NCBI GenBank assembly: GCA_947168865.1
Contig: CAMVNN010000036.1
Span: forward strand, 1-7,245
Reading direction: 5' to 3'
DNA: 7,245 bases
DNA from: an uncultured Bacillota bacterium
GTDB taxonomy: Bacteria > Bacillota_I > Bacilli_A > RF39 > UBA660
A program made the position numbers and the translations under genes. A model generated the notes under the pieces. The model was not told where the DNA came from and made no database searches. It was given only the letters and a program-made list of their open reading frames with translations. Shown here piece by piece: positions 1 through 4,853 of this stretch; the stretch's first letter is position 1, and every line of letters begins with the position of its first letter.

Positions 1-134
1 AGAGTATTATGGTAGATAATATTATTTCTCTTATTAATGAAGATGCTATAACATTTGATGATTTATCAGATTTTAGTGATGAATTAAAAGAATATGTGTC
101 TTTTTTATTGGAACATAGAAATTTTGAAGGATAA
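1..134 (+). CDS. 3' end of an unidentified protein gene (5' partial)
   Basis: An open frame enters from the left edge and ends at TAA 132-134, giving about 43 residues. The visible tail is acidic and probably helical, with the segment DDLSDFSDELKEYVSFLLEH followed by RNFEG at the C-terminus. An ATG at 9-11 is in frame, but too little sequence precedes it to judge a ribosome binding site, so the true start is probably outside the window. The last codons contain GAAGGA (126-131), which also serves as the Shine-Dalgarno for the small ORF at 139, so the two were probably translationally coupled. I do not recognise the family and assign no function. Confidence 0.6.
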   Translation, partial: SIMVDNIISLINEDAITFDDLSDFSDELKEYVSFLLEHRNFEG

Positions 135-138
135 TAAA

Positions 139-207
139 ATGCGGATTATTTCCCAAAATCGCCCATCCACGAGTACATCGTCGAGACGGTATGTTTGCTT
201 TCGCTAA
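139..207 (+). pseudogene. 22-codon GC-rich ORF, probable remnant of a small protein starting MRIISQN
   Basis: ATG 139 follows a good Shine-Dalgarno (AAGGA 127-131, 7-nt spacing) inside the end of the preceding gene. The frame reads MRIISQN, then an arginine/serine-rich stretch, and stops at TAA 205-207. MRIISQ-type starts are familiar from short conserved proteins of Bacillota and their phages, which normally run several times longer; this is recalled and not searched. After residue 7 the translation no longer looks like such a protein. The patch 140-204 is close to half G+C while both flanks are far more AT-rich. I infer a truncated or recombined gene, but a genuine short peptide is possible. 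Confidence 0.35.
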
Positions 208-309
208 AATGAATTTAAAAATAATTCTAGGTTATTAATGAATGATTCGATTTTGATTTTGTCATTTTTCATTGGTGACAACAAAAAACGTTTTCATAAA
301 AAAAACTGC
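208..309. other. AT-rich intergenic stretch with no recognised gene
   Basis: Together with the small remnant before it, this completes the roughly 300-base gap between the first gene end and the efflux gene. The only structure seen is a weak 6-bp hairpin, TTGTCA 259-264 with TGACAA 276-281, with an 11-nt loop and no U-tract after it. I see no coding sequence, repeat or tRNA here. Confidence 0.5.
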
Positions 310-338
310 TTACACGATTATTTTATTTTTGATAAACT
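310..338 (+). promoter_or_regulatory. Putative sigma-A promoter for the MATE gene
   Basis: TTACAC (310-315) and TAAACT (333-338) are separated by 17 bp, a plausible -35/-10 pair. An alternative -10, TATATT, lies at 338-343. Transcription would start near 345-350, just upstream of the leader hairpin. Only 7 bp lie between the hairpin's T-tract and the Shine-Dalgarno, so the promoter must be upstream of the hairpin. That supports this placement, although the hexamers are only moderate matches. Confidence 0.4.
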
Positions 339-360
339 ATATTTGTAATTCAATTTTTAA

Positions 361-419
361 GACGTTAAATGTCATCTCTTCATACGTCAGACGAAGAGAT
401 ATGTTTAATGTCTTTTTTT
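361..419 (+). terminator. Terminator-like hairpin in the MATE leader, probable attenuator
   Basis: The outer arm GACGTTAAAT (361-370) pairs with GTTTAATGTC (403-412), with two G-U pairs. The inner arm ATCTCTTC (374-381) pairs with GAAGAGAT (393-400). The loop is 11 nt, and seven T residues follow directly (413-419). This is a standard intrinsic terminator shape, but it ends 7 bp before the Shine-Dalgarno of the efflux gene, leaving no room for a later promoter. Any transcript of the gene must therefore read through it, so it probably acts as a conditional attenuator. I did not recognise a known riboswitch aptamer before it. Confidence 0.7.
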
Positions 420-428
420 ATTGTCTAA
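369..428 (+). CDS. Possible 19-residue leader peptide overlapping the attenuator hairpin
   Basis: ATG 369-371 opens a frame translating as MSSLHTSDEEICLMSFFIV and stopping at TAA 426-428. The ORF covers nearly the whole terminator hairpin, and its stop codon overlaps the AAGGAGG of the efflux gene. Leader peptides of this kind control several drug-resistance and efflux genes in Gram-positive bacteria by ribosome-dependent attenuation, for example the bmrB leader before bmrCD in Bacillus subtilis. The weakness is that only a poor Shine-Dalgarno (AAGACG, 359-364) precedes the ATG. The arrangement may be chance in AT-rich DNA. Confidence 0.3.
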   Translation: MSSLHTSDEEICLMSFFIV

Positions 429-433
429 GGAGG
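427..433 (+). promoter_or_regulatory. Strong Shine-Dalgarno AAGGAGG deciding the MATE start
   Basis: AAGGAGG is complementary to the 16S rRNA 3' end and lies 8 nt before ATG 442. Its first two bases (427-428) are also the last two of the leader ORF's stop codon, so leader translation could influence access to this site. Confidence 0.85.
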
Positions 434-441
434 TTAAAAAT

Positions 442-1848
442 ATGAATTCGTCTAAATTTTTAGAAACAGAAAAAATGTCAAAATTGATTGTTAAATTTTC
501 TATTCCTTGTATTTTATCTTTACTTGTTAGTGCATTATATAATATAGTTGACCAAATTTTCATTGGAAATTCATCTGTTGGTACATTAGGTAATACTGCG
601 ACTACCATTGTTTTTCCTTTAACAGTTATTGCTTTAGCTTTTGGACTTGTATTGGGTGATGGCGCTGCAGCATATATGTCTATATTACTTGGTAAAGGTG
701 AAAAAGAAAAATTACCTAAGGTTGTAGGAACAAGTATTGTTGTTTCATTATTTTGTTCTTTATTATTTTATGCAGTTTGCTTTCCTTTACTTGATAATAT
801 CTTGGATTTCTTTGGTGCTAAAACTAATGAATCACTTAGTCTTGCTCATGAATATGGATTTATAATTGTAATTGGCTTTCCTTTTTATATCTTAACATCT
901 ACTCTTAATTCGATTATTAGAGCAGATAATTCTCCGCAAGTTGCTATGCTTTCATTACTTGCAGGTGCTTTATTTAATATCATTTTTGATGCTTTAATGA
1001 TTTTAGTATGGAATATGGGACTTCATGGTGCAGCATTAGCAACAATTTTAGGCCAAGTTGTTTCTTTTATTATTTCATCATTATATTTATTTAAAACAAA
1101 GACATTTAAGTTATCGCTAAAATCATTTATAACTGATTTTAAGGAACTAGTTAGTGTTTTAAAGCTTGGCTTATCATCATTTTTAACACAAATATCAATT
1201 GTTATTATTTCAGTAGTTTCAATGAACACTCTTGCTCGTTATGGAATGAATTCTAAATATGGAGTAAATGATCCTCAAGCAATTGTTGGTGTAGTTATGA
1301 AGGTGTTTACTATTGTTATTAATATTGTTGTTGGTATTGCTGCAGGTGCACAACCTGTTATTGGATATAATTATGGTGCAGCAAAATATGATAGAGTTAA
1401 ACAAGGATATTTCATTGTATTAATTTCTTCTATAGTAGTAGCGTTAATTGCAACAATTTTATTTCAAACTATTCCAACTCAAATAGTTGGTATGTTTGGC
1501 GCAAAAACTACTAATCCAGAGACTTACTTTGAATTTGGAGAAAAGACAGTTAGAATCTATTTAATGCTTATTGTTTTCACATGTATTCAAAAGGTGTCTT
1601 CAATTTTCTTACAATCAATTTCCTCTCCAGTCAAGGCAACAGTTTTATCACTTGTTAGAGATGTAATTGTTTTTGTTCCATTAACTATCTTTTTACCAAT
1701 TGGTCTTGGTATTGAAGGTGTTTTGTGGGCGGCGCCAATATCAGATTCAATTGCTATAGTATTTACATTTATCTTAGTTTTCTTAGAGCTTAGAAAATTA
1801 GAGAAGAATAATCAAGTGAAAGAATACTCATATAGCTTAGTAAAATAA
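442..1848 (+). CDS. MATE family multidrug/cation efflux transporter (MepA-like)
   Basis: This 468-residue integral membrane protein has about 12 hydrophobic segments, the usual size and topology of MATE antiporters, which expel drugs or metabolites in exchange for Na+ or H+. Family features visible are DQIFIGN (37-43) in the first membrane segment, LGDGAAAYMSILLGKG (71-86), IIRADNSP (158-165) and GAQPVIGYNYGAAK (302-315) opening the second half. These fit the MepA-like branch of Bacillota, but the substrate cannot be read from sequence. A TTG at 421 would add seven residues. I chose ATG 442 because a perfect AAGGAGG (427-433) sits 8 nt before it, and that site lies inside the longer reading. 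The gene stands alone between an attenuator-like leader and its own terminator, which suggests induced expression. Confidence 0.93.
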   Translation: MNSSKFLETEKMSKLIVKFSIPCILSLLVSALYNIVDQIFIGNSSVGTLGNTATTIVFPLTVIALAFGLVLGDGAAAYMSILLGKGEKEKLPKVVGTSIVVSLFCSLLFYAVCFPLLDNILDFFGAKTNESLSLAHEYGFIIVIGFPFYILTSTLNSIIRADNSPQVAMLSLLAGALFNIIFDALMILVWNMGLHGAALATILGQVVSFIISSLYLFKTKTFKLSLKSFITDFKELVSVLKLGLSSFLTQISIVIISVVSMNTLARYGMNSKYGVNDPQAIVGVVMKVFTIVINIVVGIAAGAQPVIGYNYGAAKYDRVKQGYFIVLISSIVVALIATILFQTIPTQIVGMFGAKTTNPETYFEFGEKTVRIYLMLIVFTCIQKVSSIFLQSISSPVKATVLSLVRDVIVFVPLTIFLPIGLGIEGVLWAAPISDSIAIVFTFILVFLELRKLEKNNQVKEYSYSLVK

Positions 1849-1880
1849 AATTGAAACTAAGATATTCATATTTTTTTAAA

Positions 1881-1938
1881 AGCGTGCGAATGCTTGTTGC
1901 ATGTCGAGTCAATCACGTTACTAGTTCGCAAGGATGCT
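1881..1938 (+). other. Small GC-richer folded patch in the MATE 3' region
   Basis: TGCGAA (1885-1890) pairs with TTCGCA (1925-1930), and AGC (1881-1883) can pair with GCT (1936-1938) across a bulge. Inside, TGC (1891-1893) and GCA (1899-1901) form a small hairpin. Base composition differs from the AT-rich flanks. No coding frame or known element was recognised. It could be part of the 3' untranslated region, a small RNA ending at the next terminator, or a recombination remnant. Confidence 0.3.
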
Positions 1939-1950
1939 AAATAAAATGTT

Positions 1951-2002
1951 AAAAAAGTGGCTTAAATATGTTGGGTACCCAATAATTTTGAGCCTCTTTT
2001 TT
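1951..2002 (+). terminator. Strong intrinsic terminator after the MATE gene, probably bidirectional
   Basis: AAAAAAG (1951-1957) pairs with CTTTTTT (1996-2002) and GGCT (1959-1962) with AGCC (1991-1994). The apex is the perfect palindrome TTGGGTACCCAA (1971-1982). The A-tract and T-tract flanks mean the element could stop transcription from either side. It lies about 100 bp past the MATE stop codon. Confidence 0.85.
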
Positions 2003-2016
2003 ATGCCCTAAAAAAT

Positions 2017-2165
2017 GAACTAGTAGTAACCCAACTCATATAAGCTTGTCACCATCATAGGGGGTATATGACTAGATGAAAGTCCTCAACCTCGTTCTAG
2101 TGACTAGATTGTGACTAGGTGGTGGCATCTAGTAGTCGGACCAAGTGACAATCAGGGTTGTTCCA
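2017..2165 (+). ncRNA. Candidate structured non-coding RNA, family not identified
   Basis: The region is markedly richer in G+C than its surroundings, lacks a convincing ORF, and holds nested stems. AGTAACCC (2025-2032) pairs with GGGTTGTT (2155-2162). TTGTCAC (2046-2052) pairs with GTGACAA (2145-2151). ACTAGATG (2071-2078) pairs with CATCTAGT (2126-2133). The terminal part can form TCTAGT/ACTAGG (2096-2101/2114-2119). The first stem needs U-G and G-U pairs that exist only if the + strand is the RNA, so I assign +. Unpaired segments between the stems, such as AGGGGGTATATG (2059-2070) and AGTCGGACCAA (2134-2144), look like conserved RNA loops. The raiA-motif RNA of Bacillota is one candidate, and a decayed group IIC intron another; neither is confirmed. 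No sharp promoter or terminator of its own was found. Confidence 0.6.
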
Positions 2166-2279
2166 ATCATTTGACTGGATAAAAAACTGAGCATTCATTT
2201 TTTTCGGAAATTATCTTGTTGTATATTTCTGACAAAATATCATAAAACTTGTTACTTACATATTCATTAAAAAAATATA
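2166..2279. other. AT-rich spacer between the structured RNA and the HTH promoter
   Basis: This completes the roughly 480-base gap between the MATE and HTH genes. It contains a T-tract (2198-2204) with only a 3-bp stem before it, too weak to call a terminator. There is also an isolated hairpin, TCGGAAAT 2204-2211 with ATTTCTGA 2225-2232, with one G-U pair. No coding sequence was seen. Confidence 0.5.
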
Positions 2280-2308
2280 TTAAAAAAATATCGGTTTACC
2301 GATATAAT
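2280..2308 (+). promoter_or_regulatory. Promoter of the HTH gene
   Basis: A consensus -10, TATAAT, lies at 2303-2308. A weak -35, TTAAAA (2280-2285), is placed 17 bp upstream. The -10 begins inside the right arm of the palindrome at 2288-2305, so a protein bound to the palindrome would block RNA polymerase. Confidence 0.65.
2288..2305. promoter_or_regulatory. Palindromic operator overlapping the -10 box
   Basis: ATATCGGT (2288-2295) and ACCGATAT (2298-2305) form a perfect 8-bp inverted repeat with a 2-bp centre. Size and symmetry fit a dimeric Xre-type HTH repressor. Its position across the -10 of the HTH gene suggests that the gene product, when intact, repressed its own transcription. I noticed no second copy in the window. 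Confidence 0.7.
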
Positions 2309-2329
2309 ATTATTAGGATGCGATGGCAT

Positions 2330-2619
2330 ATGACATTTGCAGATTTATTAATCAATAAAAATTTAACAGTATATAAATTATCAAAAGATTCAGGAGTTCC
2401 TAAACTACTATTTTTGATATTTCTTCAGGTAAATCAAATATTTTAGATTGTAGCGGTATAAGCTTACTTAAATTATCTAAGTGTTTAGGTGTATCTATTG
2501 AGGATTTATTAAACCTAGATCAAGAATTATATAATCCTGCATATGATAAAAATATACCTGCATTTTTAGCAAAGTCTATTGATAATTTAAAAAAAGTTAA
2601 AAAAAAGCAGTTTACTTGA
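2330..2619 (+). pseudogene. Xre-family HTH regulator gene with a one-base frameshift
   Basis: ATG 2330 opens MTFADLLINKNLTVYKLSKD then SGVPK (25 codons), the first half of a Cro/Xre helix-turn-helix. After AAA 2402-2404 the frame drifts and stops at TAG 2444-2446. One extra base here restores a sensible continuation from 2407: TIFDISSGKSNILDCSGISL, then a segment containing LSKCLGVSIEDLLNL, ending at TGA 2617-2619. The repaired protein would be 96 residues, a normal size for this family (IFDISSGK resembles the recognition-helix end, and SIEDLL is typical). The simplest reading is loss of one A from an A-run, or a sequencing error there. An upstream in-frame ATG (2318) would add MRWH, but 2330 matches the usual MT start. 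No partner toxin follows. The intact operator suggests recent loss. Confidence 0.8.
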
Positions 2620-2673
2620 TTGTTATTTAGTTTTATCTAGGTAATCTTTATTACTAAAAAAATCTAATAATTT

Positions 2674-2682
2674 TGTTATAAT
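2674..2682 (+). promoter_or_regulatory. Extended -10 promoter upstream of mnmA
   Basis: TGTTATAAT (2674-2682) is an exact TGnTATAAT extended -10, which can work without a good -35; none is evident at 17 bp. The transcript would start near 2689, giving a leader of about 100 nt. The leader's first bases belong to a 9-bp inverted repeat (2686-2694 with 2750-2758). Confidence 0.6.
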
Positions 2683-2685
2683 AAT

Positions 2686-2758
2686 ATTGAAAAAGATAAT
2701 TAATTGGGTTTTCTAGAATAAAAAATTATGTAAGACAAGTTTTAAAATATTTTTCAAT
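2686..2758 (+). repeat. 9-bp inverted repeat spanning the mnmA leader
   Basis: ATTGAAAAA (2686-2694) is the perfect reverse complement of TTTTTCAAT (2750-2758), with 55 nt between. If transcription starts near 2689, most of the first arm is at the 5' end of the mRNA and the second arm ends about 20 nt before the Shine-Dalgarno. It may fold the leader, but the arms are very AT-rich and may be chance. Confidence 0.3.
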
Positions 2759-2787
2759 TCATATGTTTTAATATAAGAGGTGAAATT

Positions 2788-3825
2788 ATGAAAAAAGTAA
2801 TGGTTGGAATTTCTGGTGGTGTAGATTCTGCTGCATCATGTGTAATTTTAAAAGAAGCAGGATATGATGTTTCAGGCTGTAATATAAATTTTGTTGAAGA
2901 AAATGATGATATTAATCAAGATGCACAAGATATATGCAAAACATTAAACATACCATTCTATCACTTTAATTTATATGATAGTTTTAAAGAAAAAATAATA
3001 AAATATTTTTATGAATCATATAATAATGGTTTAACTCCTAATCCTTGCATAATGTGTAATAAGTATTTTAAATTTGGAAGCCTATTAGAATTTGCAAAAG
3101 AGAATGGATATGACTATATTTCAACAGGTCATTATGCAAAAATAGAATATAGTGAAAAGTATAAAAGATATATATTAAGAAAAGCTACTAATTTGTTAAA
3201 GGATCAATCTTATTTTTTGTATCAAATTAATAAAGATGCGCTTTCTCATATTATTTTTCCACTAGAGGATTATGAGACTAAAGATGAAATTAGAAAGAAA
3301 GCTAGGGAAGCTAATCTTGGTGTTGCTCAAAAGAAAGATTCTTTAGACATTTGCTTTATCCCGGATAAAGATTACAAAAAATATTTAATTAATAATAAAT
3401 ATGTTAATGTAAAAGAAGGTAATATAGTTCTAAAAGATGGAACTATTCTTGGACAACATAGTGGATTATTTAATTACACTATTGGTCAAAGAAAAGGACT
3501 TGGTATATCTTATAAGGAGCCTTTATTTGTCATAGATTTTGATTTGAAAAAGAATTTATTGATTGTTGGAACTGAAAAAGAATTATATAAAAAAGAAATT
3601 ATAGTTGATAATATAAACTTATTATTATTTGATGAGATTAAAGATGGTACAAGATTAAATGTAAGAGTAAGATATAGAGGTAAAGATTGTCCGGCAACTT
3701 TATATAATGAGCCAAATAACAAAATAAGAGTAGTATTTGATGATGAAATTAAAAGTCCAACACCAGGACAATCTGCTGTATTTTATCTAAATGATATTGT
3801 TGTTGGTGGAGGAATTATTTTATAA
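2788..3825 (+). CDS. mnmA: tRNA-specific 2-thiouridylase MnmA
   Basis: MnmA is a cytoplasmic enzyme that uses ATP and a persulfide sulfur to thiolate U34 of Lys, Glu and Gln tRNAs, which supports accurate decoding. The N-terminal PP-loop is GISGGVDSAAS (8-18). The first catalytic cysteine is C90 in NPCIMCNKYFKFG (85-97), where C87 forms a CxxC pair with it. Next come ISTGHYAKI (111-119) and KDQSYFLYQI (138-147). The second catalytic cysteine, C189, is in DSLDICFIPD (184-193). The C-terminal beta-barrel ends with PTPGQSAVFY (325-333 region). At 345 residues it is a little shorter than the usual 360-370, mainly because the segment after the PP-loop (about 33-50) is compressed. ATG 2788 is preceded by GAGGTG (2777-2782). 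The SDR gene follows 26 bp downstream. Confidence 0.95.
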   Translation: MKKVMVGISGGVDSAASCVILKEAGYDVSGCNINFVEENDDINQDAQDICKTLNIPFYHFNLYDSFKEKIIKYFYESYNNGLTPNPCIMCNKYFKFGSLLEFAKENGYDYISTGHYAKIEYSEKYKRYILRKATNLLKDQSYFLYQINKDALSHIIFPLEDYETKDEIRKKAREANLGVAQKKDSLDICFIPDKDYKKYLINNKYVNVKEGNIVLKDGTILGQHSGLFNYTIGQRKGLGISYKEPLFVIDFDLKKNLLIVGTEKELYKKEIIVDNINLLLFDEIKDGTRLNVRVRYRGKDCPATLYNEPNNKIRVVFDDEIKSPTPGQSAVFYLNDIVVGGGIIL

Positions 3826-3851
3826 TAAACTTATCAAGAAAGAGTGAGAAA

Positions 3852-4658
3852 ATGAGTTGTGTAGTAATTACAGGATCTGCAAGAGGCTTTGGATTAAGTC
3901 AAGCCAAGAAATTTAAAGAGTTAGGCTTTAATGTCGTAATAAGTGATATTAATGAAGAAAATTTAGCAATAGCATTAAATGAATTAAATCAAATAAATAG
4001 TTCAAGTACAAACGCTATAAGCGTATTATGTGATGTGACTAAAGAAGCTGATTTAGAGAAATTATATAATAGTGCAAAAGAAAAGTTTGATAATGTTGAT
4101 ATATGGGTAAATAATGCAGGTGTTAATTCACCGGACAAACCTATTTATGAATTGACTGATAAAGAAATTAACTTTATTTTAGATGTAGATTTAAAGGGTA
4201 CAATATTAGGTTCTAAAGTAGCCTTTAAACATATGCTTGAACAGGGATTTGGTAAAATTTATAATGTTGAAGGATATGGTTCTAATGATGCTATGATGTT
4301 AGGACTTAGCATGTATGGTACAGCTAAAAGAGCTGTGACATATTTTACAAGATCATTAGCTAAGGAATCAAAAGAATTATCTAATAATAAAATTAAAGTA
4401 TGTAGATTAGCTCCAGGTATAATGATTACAGATTTTATAACTAGTGCTAATGGAGACAAAACTAAAATAAAATTAAGTGAGAAAACTAAGAAGGTTTACA
4501 ATATATTAGGAGATTATCCGGATACAATTGTTAATTATGTTGTTCCACGCATGATTAAAAATAATAAGAATGATAAGCAAATAATATGGCTTACAAATAA
4601 AAGAGCTTCTTCAAAATTCCTTTTATGTGGTTTTAAGAAAAGAAACTTTTTTGAATAA
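3852..4658 (+). CDS. Short-chain dehydrogenase/reductase (SDR family oxidoreductase)
   Basis: This 268-residue Rossmann-fold enzyme would oxidise or reduce an alcohol or carbonyl using a nicotinamide cofactor. The cofactor loop is TGSARGFG (7-14). D32 at the end of the second strand favours NAD(H) over NADP(H). NNAG lies at 87-90. The catalytic Tyr and Lys are Y155 and K159 in YGTAK, with S144 in GYGS the likely catalytic Ser. The run NVEGYGSNDAMMLGLSMYG resembles SDRs annotated as chlorophyll b reductase-like, a resemblance that does not give the bacterial substrate. The position before LKG that usually holds the tetrad Asn is Asp here (D113). The C-terminus after about 235 is basic and rich in Lys and Asn. 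The Shine-Dalgarno is weak (AAAGAGTGAG), and the 26-bp gap suggests co-transcription with mnmA. Confidence 0.88.
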   Translation: MSCVVITGSARGFGLSQAKKFKELGFNVVISDINEENLAIALNELNQINSSSTNAISVLCDVTKEADLEKLYNSAKEKFDNVDIWVNNAGVNSPDKPIYELTDKEINFILDVDLKGTILGSKVAFKHMLEQGFGKIYNVEGYGSNDAMMLGLSMYGTAKRAVTYFTRSLAKESKELSNNKIKVCRLAPGIMITDFITSANGDKTKIKLSEKTKKVYNILGDYPDTIVNYVVPRMIKNNKNDKQIIWLTNKRASSKFLLCGFKKRNFFE

Positions 4659-4666
4659 AGCAAGAT

Positions 4667-4718
4667 AAGTTTTAGCTTAATTGTTAAACTAGTTATAGTT
4701 TCTAGCCACTTAAAACTT
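4667..4718. repeat. Nested inverted repeats after the SDR gene
   Basis: AAGTTTTA (4667-4674) is the reverse complement of TAAAACTT (4711-4718). Between them AAACTA (4686-4691) pairs with TAGTTT (4696-4701) across a 4-nt loop. No U-tract follows, so it is not a terminator itself. It could protect the mRNA 3' end or be AT-rich chance. Confidence 0.3.
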
Positions 4719-4734
4719 TATATTTTAATGATAC

Positions 4735-4762
4735 CCCTGTTCTATACTGAACAGGGCTTTTT
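4735..4762 (+). terminator. Intrinsic terminator of the mnmA-SDR unit
   Basis: CCCTGTTC (4735-4742) pairs perfectly with GAACAGGG (4749-4756) around a 6-nt loop. C and five T residues (4758-4762) follow. It lies about 75 bp after the SDR stop codon and directly before the next promoter, cleanly separating the two units. Confidence 0.9.
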
Positions 4763-4763
4763 A

Positions 4764-4792
4764 TTGAAAAAAATTACAAAAAAAGTTATACT
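4764..4792 (+). promoter_or_regulatory. Sigma-A promoter of the lipoprotein gene
   Basis: TTGAAA (4764-4769) and TATACT (4787-4792) are separated by exactly 17 bp, each one or two bases from consensus. Transcription would start near 4799, giving a leader of about 55 nt. The -35 begins one base after the preceding terminator's T-tract. Confidence 0.75.
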
Positions 4793-4853
4793 AAACTTAG
4801 GAAGTAGTATTTTTCAAATTGGGGTAATTCATATTAGTTAAAGGGGCGATAAC

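Noticed and set aside
421..441. TTG 421 as start of the MATE gene
   Set aside because: The extra seven codons contain the AAGGAGG ribosome binding site itself. ATG 442 has ideal spacing from it and gives a normal MATE N-terminus.
2069..2092. RNase P RNA suggested by GATGAAAGTCC
   Set aside because: Only this short word resembles the GAGGAAAGTCC element. The other conserved RNase P segments are missing, and the region is far too short.
2069..2177. CRISPR-like or iteron array from the TGACTAG words
   Set aside because: The repeats are only 7 bp, unevenly spaced, and take part in RNA stems. There are no uniform spacers or neighbouring cas or rep genes.
2178..2204. Intrinsic terminator for the candidate RNA before the T-tract at 2198-2204
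   Set aside because: The only stem directly before the T-tract is TGA/TCA, 3 bp, which is too weak.
2399..2412. Programmed ribosomal frameshift in the HTH gene
   Set aside because: The codons CCT AAA CTA do not form a slippery X XXY YYZ heptamer in the reading frame, and no pseudoknot was evident. Single-base loss is simpler.
2640..2664. Hairpin TAGGTAAT/ATTACTA as terminator of the HTH gene
   Set aside because: The stem has a bulge and is followed by an A-tract, not a T-tract, on the + strand. On the - strand the T-tract would precede the stem.
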